Of a DNA stretch of 64,000 nt, positions 25,486 through 33,957 are shown one piece after another; positions within the stretch are counted from its first letter, which is position 1; the number at the start of each line of letters is the position of its first letter. The stretch is from Actinophytocola oryzae (GTDB taxonomy: Bacteria > Actinomycetota > Actinomycetes > Mycobacteriales > Pseudonocardiaceae). The notes below the pieces were generated by a model. That model was not told the origin of the DNA and did no database searches. It saw nothing but the letters and a program-made list of their open reading frames with translations. The stretch spans positions 1 to 64,000 of the forward strand of contig NZ_SOCP01000023.1 of the NCBI RefSeq assembly GCF_004364325.1. The letters run 5' to 3'. The position numbers and the translations under genes are program-made.

Positions 25486-26244
25486 ATGACGTCGAGCGGG
25501 TTCGACACCAACCTGTCCCTGCTCCAGTGGCGCCCGAGCCCCCTGGAAATGCTGCGCCACGTCCTCACCGAGGCCAACCTGGCCAGGCACTGGGGTGACG
25601 AGCCGTCCCGCGTGTTGGACGTGGCGGGCGGCAACGGTGTGACAGCCGTCCGGCTGGCCACCCAGGGGCACGAGGTCACGGTGCTCGACCCGGCAGGCGC
25701 CATGCTGAGCACCGCGATCCAGGCAGCCGAGGCACACGGTGTCGCCGACCGGCTCCACGTGGTCCAGGCCGCCGCCCAGGACGCCCCCGAGGTCTTCGAC
25801 GGCCACGAGTTCGACCTGGTCCTGTGCCACAACCTGCTGCACTACACCGCCGAGGCCGCCGAACGCCAGGAGGTCCTGCGCGCGGTCATGGCGCCGCTGC
25901 GCCCCGGCGGCCTGCTGTCGGTCCTGGGGCCCAACGAGCACTTCGGCCCCGTCCAGGCGGTCGTGCGCGACCGCGCCCCCGACCTGGCACTTGCCGAGCT
26001 GCTCGCGGAGGCGGGCGAGTGGTCGGAGCCGCTGACCGTCGGCGAGCTGGTGGCGTCGCTGGCGACCCTCGGCGTGCAGGAGGTCGTCCGCTACGGCGTG
26101 CGCTGCGTGAGCGACCTGGTCTCGGAGGAGGACGCCGAGAACCCGGCGTTCATGGCCGACCTCGAGCTGCTGGAGATCGCGTTGTCCAGCCGCATGCCCT
26201 ACCTGCTGACCGCCCGTTTCTACCACCTGATCGCGCGCCGCTGA
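25486..26244 (+). CDS. SAM-dependent methyltransferase (class I)
   Basis: 252 residues. Motif I VLDVAGGNGVTAVRLA, motif II VTVLDPAGAMLSTAIQAA, motif IV FDLVLCHNLLHYTAE and motif V MAPLRPGGLLSVLGPNEH match class I methyltransferases of the SmtA/UbiE-like type. The family is diverse (quinones, small metabolites, tRNA), so the substrate is not predicted. It lies 24 bases before dtd on the same strand and may share a transcript. Confidence 0.82.
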   Translation: MTSSGFDTNLSLLQWRPSPLEMLRHVLTEANLARHWGDEPSRVLDVAGGNGVTAVRLATQGHEVTVLDPAGAMLSTAIQAAEAHGVADRLHVVQAAAQDAPEVFDGHEFDLVLCHNLLHYTAEAAERQEVLRAVMAPLRPGGLLSVLGPNEHFGPVQAVVRDRAPDLALAELLAEAGEWSEPLTVGELVASLATLGVQEVVRYGVRCVSDLVSEEDAENPAFMADLELLEIALSSRMPYLLTARFYHLIARR

Positions 26245-26268
26245 GACCGCTTTGACACCATCGCCGTC

Positions 26269-26694
26269 GTGCGAGCGGTGGTGGCGAGGGTGTTGTCGGC
26301 GAGCGTGACCGTCGACGACGCGGTGGTGGGTCAGATCGACGTGCCCGGTCTCCTCGTGTTGCTCGGCATCGCGACCGACGACACCGCGGCCAAGGTCGAC
26401 ACCATGGCGCGCAAACTGCACGAACTACGCGTCCTGCGTGACGAGCAGTCCTGTGCGACGACCGGAGCACCCCTACTCGTAGTGAGCCAGTTCACCCTTT
26501 ACGGGGACACTCGAAAGGGTCGCCGTCCATCTTGGACAGCCGCCGCCCGGCCCGAGGTGGCCGAGCCTCTCGTCGACGCGGTCGTCGCGAACCTCCGTAC
26601 ACGCGGCGCACAGGTCGACACAGGACGTTTCGGCGCCGCCATGGCGGTTACCTCTATCAACGACGGGCCGTTCACCGTCATCGTCGAGATCTGA
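26269..26694 (+). CDS. dtd: D-aminoacyl-tRNA deacylase
   Basis: Removes D-amino acids (and glycine mischarged on tRNA-Ala) from tRNA, a translation proofreading step. 141 residues, normal size. Hallmarks: SQFTLYGDT (73-81) and the cross-subunit Gly-Pro motif NDGPFT (131-136) that selects chirality. GTG start at 26269. Next gene is sigB behind its own promoter. Confidence 0.95.
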   Translation: MRAVVARVLSASVTVDDAVVGQIDVPGLLVLLGIATDDTAAKVDTMARKLHELRVLRDEQSCATTGAPLLVVSQFTLYGDTRKGRRPSWTAAARPEVAEPLVDAVVANLRTRGAQVDTGRFGAAMAVTSINDGPFTVIVEI

Positions 26695-26776
26695 CGTCGT
26701 CAACTTCTCAGCAAAAGCTCAGGCATAGTCGAACAACCGCTGTGGCGAGGGCGACGTCTTCATGGTTGAGAACCCG

Positions 26777-26803
26777 GGAACGAATCGAGACCCAACGGCG
26801 TTT
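26777..26803 (+). promoter_or_regulatory. ECF-type (SigE/SigH/SigR-like) promoter of sigB
   Basis: GGAAC (26777-26781), 17-base spacer, CGTTT (26799-26803), 119 bases before the sigB ATG. This matches the GGAA-N17-GTT pattern used by stress ECF sigma factors, including the well-known SigE/SigH control of mycobacterial sigB. No better promoter is seen in the 227-base gap after dtd. Confidence 0.75.
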
Positions 26804-26921
26804 CCAGAGTGTCCAGCCAACGAGCACAGGTCACCAAACAGGCGGTCGATCGAAGGCTCACCGGACAGTGGCCGGTGTGTGACAACCAGCACACCAGCCC
26901 GCGAAAAGGGGGAGGGAGAGC

Positions 26922-27890
26922 ATGACGGTCCCACAGCAACGCGAGCCCGAGCCGAGTGAGTACGACCTCGACGCCCAGGGCCCCGCGGCCGACCTGGTCC
27001 GCGTGTACCTGAACGGCATCGGCCGCACCGCACTGTTGACCGCGGCCCAGGAGGTCGAGCTCGCCAAGCGGATCGAAGCCGGCGTGTTCGCCCAGCACAT
27101 GCTGGACACGGCCGCCGAACTCGATCGTACTCGCGGTGGAGAGCTGCGTCAGCTCGTCGCCGACGGCCACCTGGCGAAGAACCACCTGCTCGAGGCGAAC
27201 CTCCGGCTCGTCGTGTCGCTCGCCAAGCGCTACACCGGCCGCGGCATGCCGCTACTGGACCTCATCCAGGAGGGCAACCTGGGTCTGATCCGTGCCGTCG
27301 AGAAGTTCGACTACACCAAGGGCTTCAAGTTCTCCACGTACGCGACGTGGTGGATCCGGCAGGCCATCACCAGGGGCATGGCCGACCAGGGCAGGACGAT
27401 CCGCCTCCCGGTCCACCTGGTCGAACAGGTCAACAAGCTGGCGAGGATCAAGCGCGACCTGCACCAGCAGCTCGGGCGCGAGGCCACCCACGACGAGCTG
27501 GCCAAGGAGGTCGGACTGACCCCTGAGAAGGTCTCCGACCTGCTCGACCACGCACGCGACCCGGTGAGCCTCGACATGCCCGTCGGCTCGGAGGAGGACG
27601 CCCCGCTCGGCGACTTCATCGAGGACGGCGAGGCGACCGACGCGGAGAGCGCCGTCATCTCCGGCCTCCTGCACGACGACCTGCGCCGCGTGCTGGCGAC
27701 CCTCGACGACCGCGAGCAGTCCGTGATCCGGCTCCGCTACGGCCTGGACGACGGTCAGCCGCACACCCTCGACCAGATCGGCAAGCGCTTCGGCCTCTCG
27801 CGCGAACGCGTCCGCCAGATCGAGCGCGAGGTCATGTCGAAGCTCCGTCAGGGCGAACGGGCCGAGAAGCTCCGCGCCTACGCGAGCTGA
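26922..27890 (+). CDS. sigB: Group 2 RNA polymerase sigma factor (SigB)
   Basis: 322 residues: short N-terminus, region 1.2 (DLVRVYLNGIGRTALL), region 2 (RLVVSLAKRYTGRGMPLLDL; WWIRQAITRGMADQGRTIRL), region 3 and region 4.2 (LSRERVRQIEREVMSKLRQG). It lacks the long basic/acidic N-terminal extension of SigA and is closely similar in regions 2 and 4. ATG 26922 follows GGGGGAGGGAGAGC. Stress-responsive in relatives; the upstream ECF promoter supports that here. Confidence 0.96.
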   Translation: MTVPQQREPEPSEYDLDAQGPAADLVRVYLNGIGRTALLTAAQEVELAKRIEAGVFAQHMLDTAAELDRTRGGELRQLVADGHLAKNHLLEANLRLVVSLAKRYTGRGMPLLDLIQEGNLGLIRAVEKFDYTKGFKFSTYATWWIRQAITRGMADQGRTIRLPVHLVEQVNKLARIKRDLHQQLGREATHDELAKEVGLTPEKVSDLLDHARDPVSLDMPVGSEEDAPLGDFIEDGEATDAESAVISGLLHDDLRRVLATLDDREQSVIRLRYGLDDGQPHTLDQIGKRFGLSRERVRQIEREVMSKLRQGERAEKLRAYAS

Positions 27891-27910
27891 GTAACCGAAC
27901 CCCTCTCCAA

Positions 27911-27949
27911 CGGAAGGTCAGGCCGGCCGGGGGCCGCCCTGGCCTTCCG
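27911..27949 (+). terminator. Terminator after sigB
   Basis: CGGAAGGTCAGG (27911-27922) pairs with CCTGGCCTTCCG (27938-27949), a 12-bp stem with one G-T wobble and a 15-base GC-rich loop, followed by GTCGTTTT. Confidence 0.8.
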
Positions 27950-28042
27950 GTCGTTTTCGACGCGACCAACACCACACAGCGACCGTCAGCGGCCAGGCGG
28001 TAACGTCGGGGAATCCCACCACGCGACACAGGAGTCCCCAAG

Positions 28043-29698
28043 GTGACCGCGACCTTCACCTACACAGAAGCCCTGCCTCTCGCCCCCGACAACCACACCG
28101 AGTACCGGCTGGTCACCCCGGACGGCGTGCGGCTCGTGGAGGCGGCGGGCCGCCAGTTCCTCGAGGTCTCTCCCGAGGCTCTGACCGCCCTCGCCAAAGA
28201 GGCGATCCGCGACATCCAGCACCTCCTGCGCCCGTCGCACCTCGCGCAGCTGCGTGCCATCGTCGACGACCCCGAGGCCAGCGGCAACGACCGGTTCGTC
28301 GCCATGGACCTGCTGCGCAACGCCTGCATCTCGGCGGGCGGTGTGCTCCCCATGTGCCAGGACACGGGCACCGCGATCGTCATCGGCAAGCGGACCGAGA
28401 ACGTCCTCACCGGCGGTCAGGACGAGGCAGCGCTGAGCAGGGGCATCTTCGAGGCCTACCAGGAGCTGAACCTCCGTTACTCCCAGCTCGCGCCCGTCAA
28501 CTTCTGGGAGGAGCGCAACACCGGCACCAACCTCCCGGCGCAGCTGGAGCTGTACCACAAGGACGGCGACAAGCCCGAGTACGAGTTCCTGTTCATGGCC
28601 AAGGGCGGCGGCAGCGCCAACAAGACCTTCCTGTACCAGGAGACCAAGGCGCTGCTGAACCCCAAGCGCCTCGCCCGCTTCCTCGACGAGAAGCTGCGCA
28701 GCCTCGGCACCGCCGCGTGCCCGCCCTACCACCTCGCGGTCGTCGTGGGCGGTACCTCGGCCGAGTACAACCTCAAGGTCGCCAAGCTCGCCTCCACCCG
28801 CTACCTCGACGACCTGCCCCGGGAGGGCTCGCCCCTCGGCCACGCCTTCCGCGACGTCGACCTCGAGCAGCAGGTCCTGGAGATGACCCGCCAGTTCGGC
28901 ATCGGCGCGCAGTTCGGGGGCAAGTACTTCTGCCACGACGTCCGGGTGATCCGCCTCCCGCGGCACGGCGCGTCCTGCCCCGTCGGCATCGCCGTGTCCT
29001 GCTCGGCCGACCGCCAGGCCAAGGCCAAGATCACCGCAGACGGCGTGTTCATCGAGCAGCTCGAGCGCGACCCTGCGCACTTCCTGCCGGACGTGACGGG
29101 CGAGGAGCTGACCGACGAGGTCGTCAGGATCGACCTCACCCGCCCGATGGCCGAGATCCGCGAGACGCTGTCGAAGCTGCCGGTCAAGACGCGCCTGTCC
29201 CTGAGCGGCCCGCTGGTCGTCGCACGCGACATCGCCCACGCCAAGATCAAGGAACGCCTCGACGCGGGCGAGCCCATGCCCGACTACCTGCGCGACCACC
29301 CCGTGTACTACGCGGGCCCCGCGAAGACCCCCGAGGGCTACGCCTCCGGCTCCTTCGGCCCCACGACCGCGGGCCGCATGGACTCCTACGTCGAGCAGTT
29401 CCAGGCGGCGGGCGGCTCACTGGTCATGCTGGCCAAGGGCAACCGCTCCGGGCAGGTCACCGAGGCGTGCCAGTCCCACGGCGGCTTCTACCTCGGCTCC
29501 ATCGGCGGCCCTGCGGCACGCCTCGCGCAGGACTGCATCAAGAAGGTCGACGTCCTGGAGTACCCGGAGTTGGGCATGGAAGCCGTGTGGAAGATCGAGG
29601 TCGAGGACTTCCCGGCGTTCATCGTGGTCGACGACAAGGGCAACGACTTCTTCGCGGGTACCTCGCAGCCGACCCTGCAGATCTCGTTCCGCCGCTAG
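28043..29698 (+). CDS. fum: Class I iron-sulfur fumarate hydratase
   Basis: Interconverts fumarate and L-malate in the TCA cycle using an oxygen-sensitive [4Fe-4S] cluster. 551 residues. Cluster ligands are at Cys105 (MCQDTGTA), Cys226 (CPPYH) and Cys320 (VSCSADRQ), matching the single-chain FumA/B type. The C-terminal beta domain (from ~RIDLTRPMAEIRETL) carries GPTTAGRMDSYV and KGNRSGQV, the substrate-binding lobe. GTG 28043 start. Its stop overlaps the convergent lipoprotein gene by 4 bases. Confidence 0.95.
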   Translation: MTATFTYTEALPLAPDNHTEYRLVTPDGVRLVEAAGRQFLEVSPEALTALAKEAIRDIQHLLRPSHLAQLRAIVDDPEASGNDRFVAMDLLRNACISAGGVLPMCQDTGTAIVIGKRTENVLTGGQDEAALSRGIFEAYQELNLRYSQLAPVNFWEERNTGTNLPAQLELYHKDGDKPEYEFLFMAKGGGSANKTFLYQETKALLNPKRLARFLDEKLRSLGTAACPPYHLAVVVGGTSAEYNLKVAKLASTRYLDDLPREGSPLGHAFRDVDLEQQVLEMTRQFGIGAQFGGKYFCHDVRVIRLPRHGASCPVGIAVSCSADRQAKAKITADGVFIEQLERDPAHFLPDVTGEELTDEVVRIDLTRPMAEIRETLSKLPVKTRLSLSGPLVVARDIAHAKIKERLDAGEPMPDYLRDHPVYYAGPAKTPEGYASGSFGPTTAGRMDSYVEQFQAAGGSLVMLAKGNRSGQVTEACQSHGGFYLGSIGGPAARLAQDCIKKVDVLEYPELGMEAVWKIEVEDFPAFIVVDDKGNDFFAGTSQPTLQISFRR

Positions 29699-30267
29699 CG
29701 ACCGCCGGACAGCAGGATCTTGCGGTCCTGCAACGGAGTGTCGAGCGTGACCGTCACCGGCATCGGCGTCATCACCATGGCGCACGCGCCGCCGTCGGGA
29801 CGGCCGCCCTGTGGGCTGTCCATGGGCTGCACGAGGATCTTCACGCTGTCCGTGGACTGGTCGACGACCCTGGCCTCCACGCCGGTGCAGCTACTGCTGG
29901 CCGCCGCGAAGAACTGCAGCGAGAAACCGCCCTCGAAGCTCCACACCTTGTTGCCGTACTCGAAGTAGTTCGGCAGGGCCACCGCGTCCACCTGCTTGGC
30001 GGGCACCTCGGTCACCCCGGGCGGCACGACGGGCCCGTTCGGCCCGATGGTGACCGGCGCCTCGCCGCTGGTGGGGTCCCTGGGCTTCGCGCCGTTGCCC
30101 GGCGTCGGCTCGGCGACGTTCGACGGCGGCTCTGGCGACGACTTCGGCGTCGCCACCGACTGGCTCGTCGACGTCTGGTCCGAGGCGGCGGGCGTGGCCT
30201 GGGACCCGCACGCGGCGAGCACGCCGAGGCCCAGCACGGCGGTGGTGGCGATCAGGTAAGCCCTCAT
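29695..30267 (-). CDS. Putative lipoprotein, paralogue 1
   Basis: 190 residues. Lipobox LGVLAAC (Cys20), then a long Ser/Thr/Pro-rich linker to about residue 90 and a small C-terminal domain (NYFEYGNKVWSFEGGFSLQF to the end) with two Cys. The C-terminus LDTPLQDRKILL resembles that of the lipoprotein at 30756-31229 (LQAPLDDRKVVL), and both have a V-x-L-P-N/Q-Y strand, so they are probably paralogues. No domain is recognised. Surface-exposed, function unknown. Confidence 0.75.
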   Translation of the reverse strand: MRAYLIATTAVLGLGVLAACGSQATPAASDQTSTSQSVATPKSSPEPPSNVAEPTPGNGAKPRDPTSGEAPVTIGPNGPVVPPGVTEVPAKQVDAVALPNYFEYGNKVWSFEGGFSLQFFAAASSSCTGVEARVVDQSTDSVKILVQPMDSPQGGRPDGGACAMVMTPMPVTVTLDTPLQDRKILLSGGR

Positions 30268-30307
30268 GGTGGGAGGACGTTAGCCGGACCGCCACCGGTT
30301 GCACGAC

Positions 30308-30583
30308 CTACCGCGTGGCTTCGGAGGTGTCCGGCGTGAGCGCGTGGCCGTCCTGGTCGCGCGGCGACGCCACCGGCGTCACCTTCCGCTCACCGAACAA
30401 CGCGACCGCGAGCCCCGAAAGCGCCCCGATCACCCCCATCAGCCACCCGGTCACCTCGGGCGTCAGCGGCACCCCCACCGTGGGGAGCCCGCCGAGGATC
30501 AGCGTGACCGCACTGGTGCCCGCGGCGATGATCCGCAGCGGCCGTGGCTGGTCGGCCGGATCCCGGTGGTTGGCGTTCGTCAT
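30308..30583 (-). CDS. Small two-helix membrane protein, holin-like
   Basis: About 91 residues. Two hydrophobic stretches (IIAAGTSAVTLILGGLPTV and VTGWLMGVIGALSGLAVALF) separated by a short Pro/Thr turn, then a polar tail ERKVTPVASPRDQDGHALTP. That tail style is seen in actinophage holin-like small proteins, so a phage origin is possible, but no other phage gene is nearby. ATG 30583 has AGGAGG 8 bases upstream; ATG 30589 is too close to it. Lies between two paralogous lipoprotein genes on the same strand. Confidence 0.65.
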   Translation of the reverse strand: MTNANHRDPADQPRPLRIIAAGTSAVTLILGGLPTVGVPLTPEVTGWLMGVIGALSGLAVALFGERKVTPVASPRDQDGHALTPDTSEATR

Positions 30584-30712
30584 GGTCATCGCCTCCTGTC
30601 GTGAGACTCGCGACGACACCTGGTGCTCGCCCGGTCGAGTGGCACGGTTAGGGCGAAGGTCCAACCGATATCTCCCGTTCACCGAGCTGTGTCTGATCCT
30701 TTCGACAGGAAG

Positions 30713-30740
30713 GTGGGCCGCCCCCCGACGAGCGGCCCAC
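30713..30740 (-). terminator. Hairpin downstream of lipoprotein paralogue 2
   Basis: GTGGGCCGC (30713-30721) with GCGGCCCAC (30732-30740), 9-bp stem, 10-base loop, 15 bases after the lipoprotein stop on the minus strand. No T-tract. Confidence 0.6.
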
Positions 30741-30755
30741 CCGAGTCCTGTCGTG

Positions 30756-31229
30756 TCAGCGCTTGCGCTGTTCGGCCCTGAGCACCACCTTGCGGTCGTC
30801 GAGCGGCGCCTGCAGCTCGGTGGTGATCTTCGGGTAGCGCAGGTCCATCGTGCAGTTCTGCGGCGTGGCGGGCACCGTCTCGATCATGGTGACCACGACC
30901 TGCGCGTCGGTCTGCTCCGGCACCTCGACGCTCGCCTTGCCGCAGCCGCCCTCCTGGGCGACGACGCCGACGGTGGCACCGCCGTCCTCGGTCCAGACCA
31001 GCACCGGGTAGTTCTGGGGCAGGGCGGTCGTGTCGAGCTGCTGCGACGTGACCGGCTGACCACCGGCGGGCGGCGTCCTGGCCGGCTGCCTGTCGGGTTC
31101 GGCCGACGACGTCGGCGCCGAGGCCGACGTGGACCGGTCGGTACCCGCTTCCTGGTTCTCCTGCGGGCCGGCGCACGCACTCGCGAGCAGGAGCAGTGCG
31201 CCGGCGACCACGGTTCCTAGGCGTTTCAT
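30756..31229 (-). CDS. Putative lipoprotein, paralogue 2
   Basis: 157 residues. Lipobox LLLASAC (Cys19) after a basic MKR start, a Ser/Thr/Ala/Pro-rich linker to about residue 60, then a compact domain (LPQNYPVLVWTEDGGATVGV to the C-terminus) with two Cys that could form a disulfide. The end LQAPLDDRKVVLRAEQRKR matches paralogue 1 in pattern. Earlier in-frame ATG (31256) would place a non-signal segment first. Function unknown. Confidence 0.75.
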   Translation of the reverse strand: MKRLGTVVAGALLLLASACAGPQENQEAGTDRSTSASAPTSSAEPDRQPARTPPAGGQPVTSQQLDTTALPQNYPVLVWTEDGGATVGVVAQEGGCGKASVEVPEQTDAQVVVTMIETVPATPQNCTMDLRYPKITTELQAPLDDRKVVLRAEQRKR

Positions 31230-31281
31230 GTCCGGGGGACGTGACAGGCCGCGCACCGGGTTGCACGGGGGTGGTCAAACC

Positions 31282-33951
31282 CTACTTTCGTAGGAACTCG
31301 GGCGACCGCAGCCGCCGGGGCCCGCTGTCCTGCTGCGAAGGCGGCGCACCGACCTTCACCCTGGCGCCGACGGCCTGCGCACCTCCAGGTCCGGCCAGGA
31401 TCGGTTCGAGCACGAGCCACCGCACCGACGGCACGTCCTCCGCGAGCGCCGCGACACGCAGGACGAGGTCGGCGAGGGCGTCGAGGTCGGCGGGTTCGCT
31501 GCCCCGGTAGCCGGTGAGCAGCGGCGCGGCCTTGGGTGCGCGCACGAGGGTGGCGGCGTCGGTGTCGGTCACGGGCAGCGCGCGGTAGGCACGGTCCCCG
31601 AGCAGGTCGCTCACGACGCCGGACAGTCCGAACGAGACGATGGTGCCGAACGACGGGTCGTCCTGCAGCCCGATGGAGCAGCCGATTCCCTTGCGTGCCA
31701 TGCGTTGCACGTACACGTCGGCGACGTCGGCCAGCGCGACGAGGTCCGCGTGGGCGGACCGGACGGCCTCGGGCGTCGCGAGGTCGAGCCGCACGCCTTC
31801 CAGGTCGGGCCGCCGCCACCACCGCTCACCCGTCGCCTTGACCGCCACCGGATATCCCAGCTCGTCGGCCGCGGCCACGGCGTCGTCGGCGGAGCCGACC
31901 ACCCGGTGCGGCACTATCTCGATGCCATAGCAGGAAAGCAGGCGCACCGCGACCGCGTCCGACAGCTCGACCAGCTCCCCGGTCACCTCGGACAACACGT
32001 CGTCGAGGACCGCCTGCGCGGCCTCCGAGTCGATCCCGTGCGGCCGCGTGAGGTGCCCTTGCGGCGCGGACCGCCAGGTCGCGTACCGCGTGGCCCTGGC
32101 CAGCGCCAGCACCGCCCGCTCGGGACTGGGGTAGGAGGGGATCGACCCACGCGCGGGCGACCCGTCGGGCCCCGGCACGGCCAGTTCGGCCGGAATCCCT
32201 TCGGTGGCGAGGAAGGTGGAGACAATGGGCTTGTCCCCGGCGGCGTCCCGCAACGCGCGAGCGTAGGCGGTGCCGGGGATGGACAGCGGCGGCACGAAGA
32301 CCACGACGAGCGCGTCGACGTCGTCGCGCCGCAGCTCGGCACGAACGGCGTCGGCGAACACGTCCGGTCCCGCGGCGGCCCCGACGTCCACGGGACCGCC
32401 CGCCAGTTCGAGACCCTGCCCGAGCGCGGCGTCCGCGGCGAGAACCCCGATGGCGGACGAGTTGCCCACGACAGCGACCCGCCCACCCCGGGGCAGCGGC
32501 TGGTGGGCGAGGAGGAGTGCCGTGTCGAAGAGCTGCGCGATCGACTCGACCCGGATGATTCCGGCCTGCTCGAACAATGCCTGCACGCTGGCGTCGTCCA
32601 CCTCGACCGAGGTGGCGGCGAGCGCGGGCAGCACCGCGTTGCGGCCGGACTTGACCGCGACGATCGGCTTGGCCCGTCCGAGCCGCCGAGCCACCCGCGC
32701 GAACTTCCTCGGGTTGCCGAACGACTCCAGGTAGAGCAGCACGACGTCGGTGGCGGGATCGGTCGCCCAGTACTGGAGGAGGTCGTTGCCGGACACGTCG
32801 GCCCGGTTGCCCGCGGACACGAACGTCGAGAGCCCGAGCCCCCGCGCCTCGGCGTCGGCGAGGATCGCCGTCCCGAGTGCCCCGGACTGGCTGAAGAACC
32901 CCGCGCGTCCACGACCGGGCAGAACGGGTGCGAGCGTGGCGTTGAGCCGTACCGCGGGGTCGGTGTTGACGACGCCGAGCGCGTTGGGCCCGACAACCCG
33001 CATCCCGTGTGCCCGCGCCTCGGTGACGAGGCGGCGCTCCGCCCCCTCGCCCGCGGGCCCGCTCTCCCCGAACCCGGAGGAGATGACGACGAGCGCCTTG
33101 ACCCCCTTGGCGAGGCAGGCGTCCATGACCTCGTCCATGTGCGCGGCGGGCACCGCGACCACGGCGAGGTCGACGGGGTCGGGGATGTCGAGCACGCTGG
33201 CGTAGGCGCGGACGCCACGCACGGCCCGGTGCTCGGCGTTGACGGGGAAGACGGGCCCGGCGAAGTCGGCGCGCAGGAGGTTGCCGAGCACGGCGTAGCC
33301 GACCTTGTCGGGGTCGGTGGAGGCCCCGATCAGGGCGACGGAGCGGGGGTGCAGGAGGTTGTGGACGCTCCTGGCGTCGGCGGCCTGCTCCCGGGACCGG
33401 GCGACGGCGACGGACTCGTCGGTGGGGTCGATGGCGAACGTGAGGTGGAAGACGCCTTCCTCGATCTCCCTGGCGACGTGGTAGCCGGCGGCCCGGAAGA
33501 CCCCGAGCATGGCCGCGTTCTCGGCGAGCACCTCGGCGACGAACCGCTGGATCCCCCGCTCCCGGGCAGCGGCGGCGAGATGCTCGAGGAAGATCGGCCC
33601 GAGCCCTCGACTCTGGTGCCGGTCCTCGACGACGAAGGCGACCTCGGCCGTGGGCCCGTGATCGATCCGCTCGTAGCGGGCCACGGCGACGATGTCGTCC
33701 CCGAGCAGGGCCACGAACGCCACCCGGTCCCGGTGGTCGACGGTGGTGAACCGCTCGAGGTCGCGCGGGGGGATCTGGGGGTAGGCGCCGAAGTACCGGA
33801 GGTAGCGGGTGCGCGCGGACATCCGCGAGTGAAAGGCGAGAAGGGCGTCGGCGTCGCTGGGCACGATCGGGCGGAGGTGGACGGTCCCGCCGTCGGACAG
33901 GACCACGTCCGCTTCCCAGTCGCCGGGGTAGTCAAACGGATCCGGATGCAT
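31282..33951 (-). CDS. GNAT acetyltransferase / acyl-CoA synthetase (NDP-forming) fusion protein
   Basis: 889 residues. Residues 1-180 are a GNAT domain with the acetyl-CoA loop QSRGLG (113-118). Residues ~195-660 form the CoA-binding and ligase domains of NDP-forming acyl-CoA synthetase (SVALIGASTDPDKVGY, GPNALGVVNT, FFSQSGALGTAIL). The C-terminal ~220 residues form an ATP-grasp domain. N-terminal GNAT placement is the actinobacterial Pat arrangement; enzymes of this type acetylate and switch off acetyl-CoA synthetase. It follows the AcuC deacetylase gene by 6 bases on the same strand, so writer and eraser of the same mark are co-transcribed. Confidence 0.88.
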   Translation of the reverse strand: MHPDPFDYPGDWEADVVLSDGGTVHLRPIVPSDADALLAFHSRMSARTRYLRYFGAYPQIPPRDLERFTTVDHRDRVAFVALLGDDIVAVARYERIDHGPTAEVAFVVEDRHQSRGLGPIFLEHLAAAARERGIQRFVAEVLAENAAMLGVFRAAGYHVAREIEEGVFHLTFAIDPTDESVAVARSREQAADARSVHNLLHPRSVALIGASTDPDKVGYAVLGNLLRADFAGPVFPVNAEHRAVRGVRAYASVLDIPDPVDLAVVAVPAAHMDEVMDACLAKGVKALVVISSGFGESGPAGEGAERRLVTEARAHGMRVVGPNALGVVNTDPAVRLNATLAPVLPGRGRAGFFSQSGALGTAILADAEARGLGLSTFVSAGNRADVSGNDLLQYWATDPATDVVLLYLESFGNPRKFARVARRLGRAKPIVAVKSGRNAVLPALAATSVEVDDASVQALFEQAGIIRVESIAQLFDTALLLAHQPLPRGGRVAVVGNSSAIGVLAADAALGQGLELAGGPVDVGAAAGPDVFADAVRAELRRDDVDALVVVFVPPLSIPGTAYARALRDAAGDKPIVSTFLATEGIPAELAVPGPDGSPARGSIPSYPSPERAVLALARATRYATWRSAPQGHLTRPHGIDSEAAQAVLDDVLSEVTGELVELSDAVAVRLLSCYGIEIVPHRVVGSADDAVAAADELGYPVAVKATGERWWRRPDLEGVRLDLATPEAVRSAHADLVALADVADVYVQRMARKGIGCSIGLQDDPSFGTIVSFGLSGVVSDLLGDRAYRALPVTDTDAATLVRAPKAAPLLTGYRGSEPADLDALADLVLRVAALAEDVPSVRWLVLEPILAGPGGAQAVGARVKVGAPPSQQDSGPRRLRSPEFLRK

Positions 33952-33957
33952 GGGTGT

